A stretch of 39,370 nt of DNA from a virus: positions 1 to 39,370 of IMG/VR virus record IMGVR_UViG_3300050821_013520. One strand, given 5' to 3'. The position numbers were made by a program, and so were the translations under genes. Below the pieces are notes generated by a model. The model did not search any database. It was not told where the DNA came from and saw only the letters and a program-made list of their open reading frames with translations. Each line of letters starts with the position of its first letter. Within the stretch, counting starts at the first letter, position 1. Below, piece by piece: positions 11,950 to 19,377 of the stretch.

Positions 11950-13680
11950 ATTCCCGCCAAAGACCCCCTCATCTCGCTGCAGCCGAAGCAGCTCCAGCTC
12001 TATGACTTAATCCGCGATCCGAAGACACTCGTCATCGGCGCGGGCGGCGGACGCGGCTCCGGCAAGTCATCAGGCCTCGACCGGGTGCTCATCCGCCTGA
12101 TGGCGGAACAGCCGGGCCTCCAGTGCACGCTGGTGATGCGCAACTGGGATCAAGTCTTCAAGTACCACATTGAGGAGATTCGCAAATCTTCTGACTTTCG
12201 GCCCCTGAATGAAAACCTGAAGGTCACGTCACCGGCCAGCCTGAAGATCGGCACCAGCCAGCTCGACTTCTCCTATGCCGAGAACCTTCAGGACGTCATC
12301 CGCCGGTTCCGCTCCGCCAACATTGACGTCCTGGTGGTGGACCAGTCGGAGCAGTTCACCGAGGCGGAAATCCGCGAAATGCGGCAGGCCGCCCGTAGCA
12401 AAAGCGGCAAGCCCGCGAAGCTGGTCCTCAGTTTCAACATGCGCGGGGCCGGGATCGACTTCCACCGCAACTGGTTCCACCTCCGGCGCGTCGGCGCTGA
12501 GGAGTCAGCCGACGATTTCCGTTTCGTCAAATACAACCCCTGGGATAACGCCCAGTGGGTGCTCACCGCCCTTGAAGAAGACGGCTACGCGGTCAAAGAG
12601 GACTACTACCAGTGGACGGATGAGCAGCGCAAGCGGTACGCGGCGAAGCGCGGCTCCTACACCAAGCAGCTCGCCTCGCTCGACCCCGTCGTTCGCAAAG
12701 CCGACTGGGATGGCGACTGGGATTCCATCGAGGGCACGTATTTCCAGAACAGCTTTGACCTCGACGCGACGCGCATCAGCGCCGGGAAGGTGGAGGCGCT
12801 CCGGAAGCCCACCGCGACCCATTGGATGTCTTCCGACTGGGGCAAGGCCCACTGGTGGCCCACGTACTGGCATTTCCGCGTCGGGCTTTCACCCTCCGAG
12901 GTTGAGACCATCCTCGGCTGGACCGTCGATGCTCCCCTCAATGTCACCGTCACGTACCGGGAGCTGATCAAGAATGAGGTGACGCCGGATCAGATGGCGC
13001 GGCTGCAGATCGCGGCGACGCCGGAGCATGAGCGGTCGCGCATCAGGGCCTACTTCCTGTCGCCTGAGCAAGTCACCGGCGAGCCCGGCTCTGTCGGTGC
13101 TCAGCAAGCCCGCGAGCTTCGCGCCGCCGGTATGCCCGGGCCGGCGAAGGCCGACAACGACCGCATCGGCGGCTGGTCCCTCATGGACCGATTGCTGCGC
13201 GGCACCAAGTACGCCGGGCATGACCCGACCACGCTCCGGATCACCTGCAACGCCTGCGGTCATTCCACCATTGCGCCCGCCGGGACCCATTCCAAGTGCA
13301 CCCGATGTGGCTCCATCAGCCTTCGCGCCGTCCCCTCGCAATGCAGCGACGTGTGGCTCATCTCCGCCGAATGTCCCGAGCTGCTGGAGTCGATCCCGAA
13401 GCTGATCCGGGACCCGAAGAAAATCGATGATTGTCTCCGGTTGGATGAAACATCTGCCCGGGTCGAGCAGGACATCGCGGACGCCGTGCGTTACGGCCTG
13501 AAGACGATGCTCGCCCCCCGCCGGAAAACCGCCGAGGATGAGTTCCGGGAGCGCATGGCCGCGACCGCCGACCCGGCCCAGCGCATGATGATCGGCGCGG
13601 CGCATGCCCTCCGGAAGAACAAGCCGAAGAGCTACTGGGCGCAGCGGTTCAAACAGGGAGCGCTGAAACGACCGCGATGA
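11950..13680 (+). CDS. terL: Terminase large subunit, probable ATT start
   Basis: The phage DNA-packaging ATPase-nuclease, about 576 residues. Walker A is GAGGGRGSGKS (residues 30-40). Walker B is VLVVDQSEQF, with Asp at about 131 followed by Gln. The nuclease domain starts near SSDWGKAHWW. Four cysteines (about 433, 436, 450 and 453; CNACG and CTRCG) form a zinc ribbon late in the protein, which is uncommon in terminases. The first ATG in frame (12085) lies after Walker A, so it cannot be the true start. No ATG, GTG or TTG exists between the last in-frame stop (11863) and Walker A. ATT 11950 has GGAG nine bases upstream and is the best candidate. Function is confident; the start is inferred. 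Confidence 0.85.
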   Translation: MPAKDPLISLQPKQLQLYDLIRDPKTLVIGAGGGRGSGKSSGLDRVLIRLMAEQPGLQCTLVMRNWDQVFKYHIEEIRKSSDFRPLNENLKVTSPASLKIGTSQLDFSYAENLQDVIRRFRSANIDVLVVDQSEQFTEAEIREMRQAARSKSGKPAKLVLSFNMRGAGIDFHRNWFHLRRVGAEESADDFRFVKYNPWDNAQWVLTALEEDGYAVKEDYYQWTDEQRKRYAAKRGSYTKQLASLDPVVRKADWDGDWDSIEGTYFQNSFDLDATRISAGKVEALRKPTATHWMSSDWGKAHWWPTYWHFRVGLSPSEVETILGWTVDAPLNVTVTYRELIKNEVTPDQMARLQIAATPEHERSRIRAYFLSPEQVTGEPGSVGAQQARELRAAGMPGPAKADNDRIGGWSLMDRLLRGTKYAGHDPTTLRITCNACGHSTIAPAGTHSKCTRCGSISLRAVPSQCSDVWLISAECPELLESIPKLIRDPKKIDDCLRLDETSARVEQDIADAVRYGLKTMLAPRRKTAEDEFRERMAATADPAQRMMIGAAHALRKNKPKSYWAQRFKQGALKRPR

Positions 13681-13699
13681 AAATTTATTTTTCTCCGTC

Positions 13700-13734
13700 A
13701 GTCGGCGCGGGACGCGGATGTCCTGTCTACGCCT
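13700..13734 (+). promoter_or_regulatory. Conserved 35-bp element, copy B
   Basis: AGTCGGCG at 13700-13707, 17 bases, then GTCTACGCCT at 13725-13734. It lies 20 bases after the large-terminase stop, behind an AT-rich run (AAATTTATTTTT). The middle can fold through GGGAC/GTCCT and the blocks through GGCG/CGCC. The ribosome site of the next gene begins two bases after the element, which is tight for a promoter. Confidence 0.6.
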
Positions 13735-13750
13735 GCAGGAGACCAGACCG

Positions 13751-13876
13751 ATGCATTGTCCTCGTTGTGACGAGAGCGACTTGTGGGATGCGTGTTATCA
13801 CCGCTGTCATCGTTGCGGCTTCAGCAACCCGGTGCCGGGCCGTCTCCAGACATTCCTGAGGATGCTGTTCGCATGA
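13751..13876 (+). CDS. 41-residue zinc-ribbon-like protein
   Basis: A very short gene encoding MHCPRCDESDLWDACYHRCH, then RCGF and a short helical tail. Two C-x-x-C pairs (CPRC and CHRC) plus an extra Cys and His make a zinc ribbon very likely. AGGAGACCAGACCG precedes the ATG, the shared leader of this phage, which supports translation. It starts 17 bases after copy B of the conserved element and overlaps the next gene by four bases (ATGA). Its function is unknown; small zinc ribbons often bind nucleic acid or protein partners. Confidence 0.6.
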   Translation: MHCPRCDESDLWDACYHRCHRCGFSNPVPGRLQTFLRMLFA

Positions 13877-14163
13877 CCTGGCTGAAGACCTTGATCGATA
13901 CGTTGTGTCCCTGTCGATCACACCTGGAGCGGGAAGTCGAATACCTCCGCGCACAGCTCGCGCAGCGTCAGCGCCGCGTCGATGAACTGCAGGAATCGCT
14001 GATCGAATCGCTGATCGAATCGAAGAATCCTCCGCTGCGTGGCCCGCGTCCGGAGCCGCCACCGCTTCTGCAGACGAAGCCCGTTGGCTGGGAAGCTTTT
14101 CGCGCCAGCCGGAAGGCCGCCGCGTCGCAATCTGCGGATGAAGCCGAGACGGCAGCATCGTGA
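13873..14163 (+). CDS. Hypothetical coiled-coil protein between terminase and portal
   Basis: A 96-residue protein. The middle (LEREVEYLRAQLAQRQRRVD) is a strong heptad coiled coil that ends in a duplicated SLIE unit (ELQESLIESLIESK). The C-terminal part is Pro-rich and then Ala/Ser-rich. No family is recognised. The ATG at 13873 overlaps the previous stop (ATGA), and the gene ends in a GTGA overlap with the next, so this is a tightly coupled run of small genes. An accessory role in head assembly is possible from position. Confidence 0.5.
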   Translation: MTWLKTLIDTLCPCRSHLEREVEYLRAQLAQRQRRVDELQESLIESLIESKNPPLRGPRPEPPPLLQTKPVGWEAFRASRKAAASQSADEAETAAS

Positions 14164-14357
14164 ACCCGTTCATGGAGCTGCGCCACGGTCTGATGCGTGC
14201 GGCGAAGGTTCGCCTGATGAGTATGGGCAGGAAGCCTACCAAACAAGCAGCGCGTGCCCTGGTGGATCAGCATTTTTCCAAACTGCGGGCGCGGATCAGG
14301 GAAGAGACGCCCGCTGAAAAGCGGGACGAAAGCGGCGCTTGCACCACGTCTATGTAA
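14160..14357 (+). CDS. Small basic protein, 3' end overlapped by a homing endonuclease gene
   Basis: A 65-residue basic protein starting with GTG (MNPFMELRHGLMRAAKVRLM). The body is helical and Arg/Lys-rich, with no recognised domain. It is coupled to its upstream neighbour by GTGA. The last six codons overlap the TTG start of the GIY-YIG gene, so its C-terminus (ACTTSM) may have been changed when that gene inserted. Its role is unknown. Confidence 0.45.
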   Translation: MNPFMELRHGLMRAAKVRLMSMGRKPTKQAARALVDQHFSKLRARIREETPAEKRDESGACTTSM

Positions 14358-14899
14358 TCAGTAACTCCGGTACGACGAAAAAGTACATCGGAAAGACTTC
14401 AAAGAACCTGGAGCTGTATTTAGGCGAGAATCTGCGCCGTGCTGCAAGAGGCAGCAGAAACAAACCCGCTCTCTTCAACGCCATGCGGAAGTACACCGAG
14501 GGCTGGCAAATCGAGTCCTTATTCGAGTTTGAGGATGAAAAACAGGCTTACAGAATAGAGCGGATGTTGATCGCTTTATTTGACACCAGGAATTGGGGCT
14601 ACAACATTGGCGCGGGCGGTGAGGGCGTCGATATGACGCCCGAAGTTAGGTCAAAGATTGGCGTCGCGTTGCGTGAGCAATATGCCACAGGAAAACGGAA
14701 GTGCCACCTCAAAGGAAGGCCCGCCTGGAATAAAGGAATAAAGACGGGGCCGTTGTCCGTTGAAACAAGACGGAAGATGTCCCGTAAGCATGTGAGTAAC
14801 AAACACAGGCAGAATCTCTCAATCGCCGCGAAAAGGCAGTGGGCCAGTGGTCGGGGATATAGATACAAAGTGGAAGGCAGGCAATATGAAAGCACTTGA
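14339..14899 (+). CDS. GIY-YIG homing endonuclease with NUMOD3-type repeats
   Basis: A 186-residue free-standing homing endonuclease. The catalytic module starts at once: HHVYVISNSGTTKKYIGKTS is the GIY...YIG pair in variant form. A conserved Arg (NLRRAARG) and Glu region (RIERMLIALF) follow. The C-terminal half has NUMOD3-like DNA-binding segments (SKIGVALREQYATGKRK, AWNKGIKTG, RRKMSRKHVSNKHRQNLS). Such genes spread by cutting copies that lack them. The start is TTG at 14339; no AUG fits. Codon use is more AT-rich than the neighbours, consistent with a late insertion. It overlaps the genes on both sides. Confidence 0.85.
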   Translation: MHHVYVISNSGTTKKYIGKTSKNLELYLGENLRRAARGSRNKPALFNAMRKYTEGWQIESLFEFEDEKQAYRIERMLIALFDTRNWGYNIGAGGEGVDMTPEVRSKIGVALREQYATGKRKCHLKGRPAWNKGIKTGPLSVETRRKMSRKHVSNKHRQNLSIAAKRQWASGRGYRYKVEGRQYEST

Positions 14900-15218
14900 C
14901 GGAACAGATTTCGGCAGCGCATCGCTCGCCATGGGCAGGCACAATCGCAAACTGCAGCGCTCGGGCTACAAGGCTCCGGCCAGCAGCTCCTACGGCGACG
15001 ACGGCTCCGAGCAGGATCAGGATCAGCCGCAGCCGATCACCGACAACCAGGATGCGATGGAATGCGTGGACAAGCTTCAGCAGATGGGCTACACCGCCGA
15101 CGATGTCGCACAGGCATTCGAGTCTCTGTCCGGCGAAGATCAGGATACCGATCAGGACGCATCGTCCGGCGCGGCATCCACGCAGGCAGCTCCGCTTCAA
15201 ATTCCCGGCCTCTCGTAA
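14886..15218 (+). CDS. Acidic hypothetical protein upstream of the portal gene
   Basis: A 110-residue protein, basic at the N-terminus (MKALDGTDFGSASLAMGRHN) and very Asp/Gln/Glu-rich later (QDQDQPQPITDNQDAMECVD). A UBA-like helix segment (CVDKLQQMGYTADDVAQAFE) is visible in the middle; this three-helix pattern usually mediates small protein contacts. ATG 14886 has GGAAGG about eight bases upstream and overlaps the end of the homing endonuclease gene by 14 bases. Possibly a minor head or scaffold-related protein; unproven. Confidence 0.5.
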   Translation: MKALDGTDFGSASLAMGRHNRKLQRSGYKAPASSSYGDDGSEQDQDQPQPITDNQDAMECVDKLQQMGYTADDVAQAFESLSGEDQDTDQDASSGAASTQAAPLQIPGLS

Positions 15219-15335
15219 GGCCGCTCTCAAGTTTGGGCTCGATGGTGTTGGCGTCGGTTCCTTCTTCGCATAGAAACCACAACCGCCGCCGCTTGTTCCT
15301 CGGCCCAGAAATTTCTCACTCTCTGGAGTTAGCCA

Positions 15336-15863
15336 ATGTCCAGCATCACCGTTTCCATCCCCGCTAAGTGGCGGGGTAACGCCGCGTTCGACCTCGTCAC
15401 GGTCAATACGCTGAAGGCCGCTGGAGTTCCGGCGGAGTTCATCGATCGCGGTCGCATCGTGCTCTCCGGCGAGGGCTCGCTGACCTCCGCCACCAAAGGC
15501 GACACCACGACTTACACCTTCACGCCGATTCCGCCTCCGGCTCCCACGCCCGATCCTAAGGACGCGACCATCTCTGACCTTCAGTCGAAGGTTGAGGCCG
15601 CTGGCGTGCTCGTCACCCAGCTTCAGTCCCGCGCTACCAGCGCCGAGAATTCGACCGACACCCTCAAGAACCAGGTGACCGCGTCCGAAGCGCAGATCGC
15701 AGAGCTGAAGACGGCCAACGCATCGCTGACCGAAAGCAACACGAAACTGGCCGCGCATGCCGCCGACCTTCAGGCGCAGATCAGCGCCGCCGAGGCTTCG
15801 CTGGCGAAGGCAGCCGCCGCGACCGAGACGCCCACCACCTCCGCGCCGATCCCGACTAACTAA
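15336..15863 (+). CDS. Hypothetical protein with long coiled coil
   Basis: A 175-residue protein. Residues 1-60 form a small alpha/beta region (SSITVSIPAKWRGNAAFDLV). A Pro-rich hinge (PPPAPTPDPKD) follows, then a long heptad coiled coil (from about 80 to 155). TGGAG lies about nine bases before the ATG. Its stop overlaps the portal start by one base (TAATG). It is not recognised; the position immediately before portal suggests a head-assembly accessory protein. The 117 bases before this gene hold no other gene or obvious signal. Confidence 0.5.
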   Translation: MSSITVSIPAKWRGNAAFDLVTVNTLKAAGVPAEFIDRGRIVLSGEGSLTSATKGDTTTYTFTPIPPPAPTPDPKDATISDLQSKVEAAGVLVTQLQSRATSAENSTDTLKNQVTASEAQIAELKTANASLTESNTKLAAHAADLQAQISAAEASLAKAAAATETPTTSAPIPTN

Positions 15864-18376
15864 TGGCCCAGATCGAAGATATCGAGAACCAGGATACCGA
15901 CCTGGTCGATGACGACGCCGAGTCTGAAGTCGTCGCGCGGGAGTACGCGCCCGGCGAATTAGCCCCGTCCATCGTCACGAAGAGCAAGGTCTGGAAACCC
16001 GACGACCTTCGCGACGAAGACATGCTCGACGTCACCACCGCCCTGCTCCGTTCCTGCTTTGAGTCCGATGAGCCGTGCCGCCGCTGGCAGGTGCTGGAGA
16101 CATGGGAACTCCGCATGTCGGATCGCGGTTATCAGCATCTCGAAAGTACTTCGGAGGGCGGATGGCGCGTCCCCGGGTCAGAAGATGAGCACTCGAATGC
16201 ACTGGCGAACATGAACGACGCCGGGGTATTCAGCACACCCATCTTGCCAAGCCAGGGCGATATCGCCATCGGATGCCTCAACCGTGGCGCGATCAAAGTG
16301 AACTTCACACCGAGGCGCAGCAAGCGCCCGCAGGATCGGGCCGCCGCCGAAGCCGCCAATGAGTACAAGTGGCTGTGGCAAAAAGTAAACGCCGATCTGC
16401 AGTTCGACCTGACCTCGATCGGATGGACCGACCCCCGCGTCATCACCTGGACGCGCACGATCGCCGACAAACGTTTCGGCCTTGATGAGGACGGCAATCC
16501 GCTGCAGGCGGAGCTGACGTCCCCGTGGGGCGTCCTCGAATCGCGTGCTCCGATGTTGGCCGGGAGCCTCAAAGAATGCGGATTCATCTCCCTGTTCGAG
16601 TCGCTCGACCACGGCCTCGCCCGCGCGGCGTATCCGTGGATGAACAAAAAGCTGAAGCCGTGCCTCAGCACCTTCGGCAATACAGATTTCGAAGCGATCG
16701 CCCGGATCAATACCCGCGTCGGCGTCGCAAGCCATCTCGCCGCCGGAATCTCCGGCCTGCGTGAAACCGGCATGGGCTACCACTGGATTCGCCCGGGCCT
16801 CTACTTCTCCGATTCTGTGAACGATCTGCAGCGGGAGTTCCTGCTGGAGAATTTTGAGAACGGGATGTTCCTCGTCACCGGCGGCCAGGAAGTTTGCGCC
16901 GTCTGGGAAGAATCGATGGACGACCACCTCGAAATGGGGATGTTCGTTCGCGGACAGGGGCAGAATCGCCGCGCCCTGGGCTCTTCCGATCTGCCGATCC
17001 AAAAGCGAATCAACTTGTGGATGGACCTTCTTGACCGGACTTTCCGCTCGGCGTCGCCGATCACCCTCTTGGAGTCGCAGGCGTTCAACACCGAGGCGGT
17101 CGCTTCGCTGGAAAACACGCCGAACCGTTTCCTCTCGGTTGCGCTCGATACCGCCAGTGGACAAACGATGGAGTCGGTTGTCGGACAGACACCGGTGTCG
17201 GCGGCCCCAGCCGGTCTCATGGAAACCCTGCAGTTTTTCGTGGGTCCGCTTATCCAGTCGATCGATGGTGCGACACCCGCGTTGTTCGGCGGCGGGGAAG
17301 GCACAGATAACACGGTCGGCGCGACGCAGATCAGGTTGCACCAGGCATTAGAGCGCTACGGCACGCCCTGGCAAATGGCGAACAAGGTCATCGCGCGTGC
17401 GTGCTGGCAGGCCGCTAAATGTTGCGGTGACAACCGTGAAGGCAACATCGAGGATTCCGCCGATGGCTACGGAGACGTGATCGTCAATCCCGAGAAGCTG
17501 CGCGGCGGTGAGTTCAACTGCATCGCTGAAACCCTGGGCGCTATCCCCGAAAGCGGTGCGCAGCGCGAAGCGAAGGTCCTTTCCATCCTCGACATGGCGA
17601 ATACCAACCAGCAGGTAGCTTCCATCGTCGCGACGCCGTCGAACGCCCGCGAGATTGTTGCGGCCCTTCACATTGAGGACGTGATCACGGTGGATGAGGC
17701 CGACTCAGAGGACAAACAGATGGAGGAAATCGAAATCCTCCTGAACTCTGAACCCCTGACCAACCCTGCATGGCAGACGTTGTCAGACGAAATCGAAAAA
17801 TTGAACGCCGTGCACGAACAGGCAAAAGCAGCAGCGGCCCAGCTCGTGCAGAACGGCGAAATTCCCGGCCCCGAGCTGATCGAGAAGGGTCAGCAGATGG
17901 AACAAGCGCTGACCGCGCTTCAGCAGCAGCTCGCCAACGTTCCGCAGTACCAGCCGTCTGTGCCGGTCGCTCAGGATGAGAGTGAGGATCACGCCACCGA
18001 AGCCGCGACGTTGTTTTCGTGGATGCAGAAACCGGATGGCCGCGCGATCCGCCGCAGAGCGGCGAAGGAAAAGCCCGGCGGCGACTTAGAAACCTCGCCT
18101 AACTGGGCTAAATTTACAAATTGCTTCCTTCACTGGCAGGGACACACGGCGATGGCCGCGAAGTTTGCGGCGCAGAACGCGCCGCCCGCGCAGCCGAAGG
18201 TCAGTATCTCGATCGATCCCTCGAAATTCCAGGGAGCGGCACAAGTTGAGGCGTTACAGAAAGCCGGGATTCAGGTCTCAGCACCGCCAACCGGCCAGCC
18301 TCACGAAATTGAGCAGGAAACTATTCAGCGTACACCGATGGCCGAGGTGAAAACGCGGGTTAGGCGGCGACTGTAA
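15863..18376 (+). CDS. Portal protein
   Basis: An 837-residue protein, the right size and position for a podovirus-type portal, the twelve-subunit ring through which DNA enters and leaves the capsid. An acidic N-terminus is followed by a globular body. The central region (RINLWMDLLDRTFRSASPIT, then SALFGGGEGTDNTVGATQIR-like) has the loop and stem features of portals. A helical, Gln-rich wing (EQAKAAAAQLVQNGE to about LQQQLANVPQ) and a long C-terminal barrel-like region follow. It begins in a TAATG overlap and is followed without a gap by a small gene. The assignment rests on size, place after terminase and these patterns rather than on a single diagnostic motif. Confidence 0.68.
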   Translation: MAQIEDIENQDTDLVDDDAESEVVAREYAPGELAPSIVTKSKVWKPDDLRDEDMLDVTTALLRSCFESDEPCRRWQVLETWELRMSDRGYQHLESTSEGGWRVPGSEDEHSNALANMNDAGVFSTPILPSQGDIAIGCLNRGAIKVNFTPRRSKRPQDRAAAEAANEYKWLWQKVNADLQFDLTSIGWTDPRVITWTRTIADKRFGLDEDGNPLQAELTSPWGVLESRAPMLAGSLKECGFISLFESLDHGLARAAYPWMNKKLKPCLSTFGNTDFEAIARINTRVGVASHLAAGISGLRETGMGYHWIRPGLYFSDSVNDLQREFLLENFENGMFLVTGGQEVCAVWEESMDDHLEMGMFVRGQGQNRRALGSSDLPIQKRINLWMDLLDRTFRSASPITLLESQAFNTEAVASLENTPNRFLSVALDTASGQTMESVVGQTPVSAAPAGLMETLQFFVGPLIQSIDGATPALFGGGEGTDNTVGATQIRLHQALERYGTPWQMANKVIARACWQAAKCCGDNREGNIEDSADGYGDVIVNPEKLRGGEFNCIAETLGAIPESGAQREAKVLSILDMANTNQQVASIVATPSNAREIVAALHIEDVITVDEADSEDKQMEEIEILLNSEPLTNPAWQTLSDEIEKLNAVHEQAKAAAAQLVQNGEIPGPELIEKGQQMEQALTALQQQLANVPQYQPSVPVAQDESEDHATEAATLFSWMQKPDGRAIRRRAAKEKPGGDLETSPNWAKFTNCFLHWQGHTAMAAKFAAQNAPPAQPKVSISIDPSKFQGAAQVEALQKAGIQVSAPPTGQPHEIEQETIQRTPMAEVKTRVRRRL

Positions 18377-18580
18377 ATGGCACGACTGAAAGCAGAAGAA
18401 CGGAAGCGCCTGCGCAGCAGCACTTTCGCGCTCCCAGGCAAGCGGGAGTTCCCGCTGGAGGATCGTGAACACGGCGAGAAGGCGCTACAGCTTCTGCCGA
18501 ACTCACACACGACCTCCGCAGAGAAGAAGCGCGTCCGCGCTGCGGTGCACCGGAACTTTCCCTCGATCGGATCGAAGTAA
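18377..18580 (+). CDS. Small conserved phage protein (FALPGKREFPL type)
   Basis: A 67-residue basic protein with the pattern STFALPGKREFPLEDREHGE, then ALQLL, then SAEKKRVRAAVHRNFPSIG. This short conserved domain (ALPG-x-R-x-[YF]-P-x-x-D, ending in VRxAVHRxFPSIG) is common beside portal or scaffold genes in phages of many hosts. Its role is not established. The ATG follows the portal stop immediately, with no gap. Confidence in a real gene is high; the function is unknown. Confidence 0.65.
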   Translation: MARLKAEERKRLRSSTFALPGKREFPLEDREHGEKALQLLPNSHTTSAEKKRVRAAVHRNFPSIGSK

Positions 18581-18583
18581 CCA

Positions 18584-19207
18584 GTGGCGAAGGCACATCT
18601 GGTTGGCTTCATCGCCAGGCATGGTGAAACCGCTGCAAATGCAGAGGACCGTTTTCGCGGCTGGCTGGACATCCCGCTCAACGATAAGGGCGTAAAGCAG
18701 GCGCACCAGGCGGCGGAGTTCCTGAAGGGCTATCCCATCAGGAACGTGATCTGCTCACCGCTGCTGAGGGCGTTTGTAACTGCGGATGTTATCGCCGCGC
18801 CGCGTAAGTTGCAGGTGGGACAACACCGAGGATTATTTCCCCTCGATGTCGGCGTCTTCAGCGGTTTGTCGAAGCCTGACAACCAGGCGGCGCTGCGGTT
18901 GTTCGTGAAGTCGCCCGACGTGGTGATCCCCGGCGGTGAGTCACTCGCCGATTTCGAAGAGCGCCAGTTCGCCTTCTGGGACACGGCTCTGAAGCTGGCA
19001 CGCGTGGCGGGCCTGACACTATTCGTCGCCCACACCAGCAACGTCATCGCCCTGCAGAACCTCACCGAGGACGGTGAGGCGATGGAGCCCGAAGACGGCG
19101 ATACGGTGAAGCCGGGCGGGATTGCAGCGATCTATTGGGACGGGCAGAAGCATCACGTCGAGCCGGTGTTCGGCCAGGCCGAGGCCGCACGTTTTGGGGG
19201 TTCATAA
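18584..19207 (+). CDS. Histidine phosphatase superfamily protein
   Basis: A 207-residue member of the histidine phosphatase (phosphoglycerate-mutase-like) superfamily. The catalytic RHGE is at residues 12-15 (IARHGETAANAEDRFRGWLD). SPLLRA(xxT) gives the second arginine motif, GGESLADFEER the conserved Glu region, and VAHTSNVIAL the second histidine. It would remove phosphate from an unknown substrate through a phospho-histidine. Start is GTG 18584, three bases after the previous stop. A metabolic-type phosphatase between portal and scaffold is unusual; it may act on a metabolite or a phosphoprotein during infection. Confidence 0.85.
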   Translation: MAKAHLVGFIARHGETAANAEDRFRGWLDIPLNDKGVKQAHQAAEFLKGYPIRNVICSPLLRAFVTADVIAAPRKLQVGQHRGLFPLDVGVFSGLSKPDNQAALRLFVKSPDVVIPGGESLADFEERQFAFWDTALKLARVAGLTLFVAHTSNVIALQNLTEDGEAMEPEDGDTVKPGGIAAIYWDGQKHHVEPVFGQAEAARFGGS

Positions 19208-19221
19208 CTCAGGAGACCGTC

Positions 19222-19377
19222 ATGCATTACCTGAAGTCCACGCCCTTTACCATCCCGGCTAACAACGGGAAGATCGCCCAGCTCGACTGGGATCGGGCTT
19301 TCTTAAGCCCCGAAGAATTTCGCCGGAAATACGGCGCAGAACCAACAGAACCAGGAGACCAGACCAATGGCCGCTAG
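19222..19377 (+). CDS. 51-residue hypothetical protein before the scaffold gene
   Basis: A small protein (MHYLKSTPFTIPANNGKIAQ, then LDWDRAFLSPEEFRRKYGAE) with no recognised domain. ATG 19222 is set by the CAGGAGACCGTC leader. The last 11 bases overlap the start of the scaffold-like gene, and the AGGAGACCAGACC leader of that gene lies inside this coding sequence. Position and coupling argue for a real gene; a role in capsid assembly is possible. Confidence 0.55.
   Translation: MHYLKSTPFTIPANNGKIAQLDWDRAFLSPEEFRRKYGAEPTEPGDQTNGR

Noticed and set aside
12085-13680. Large terminase starting at the first ATG
   Set aside because: This start would delete the Walker A loop and the preceding conserved helix.
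16178-17341. Long minus-strand reading frame opposite the portal gene
   Set aside because: It mirrors the codon structure of the portal gene in GC-rich DNA, has no ribosome site and shows no recognisable protein pattern.
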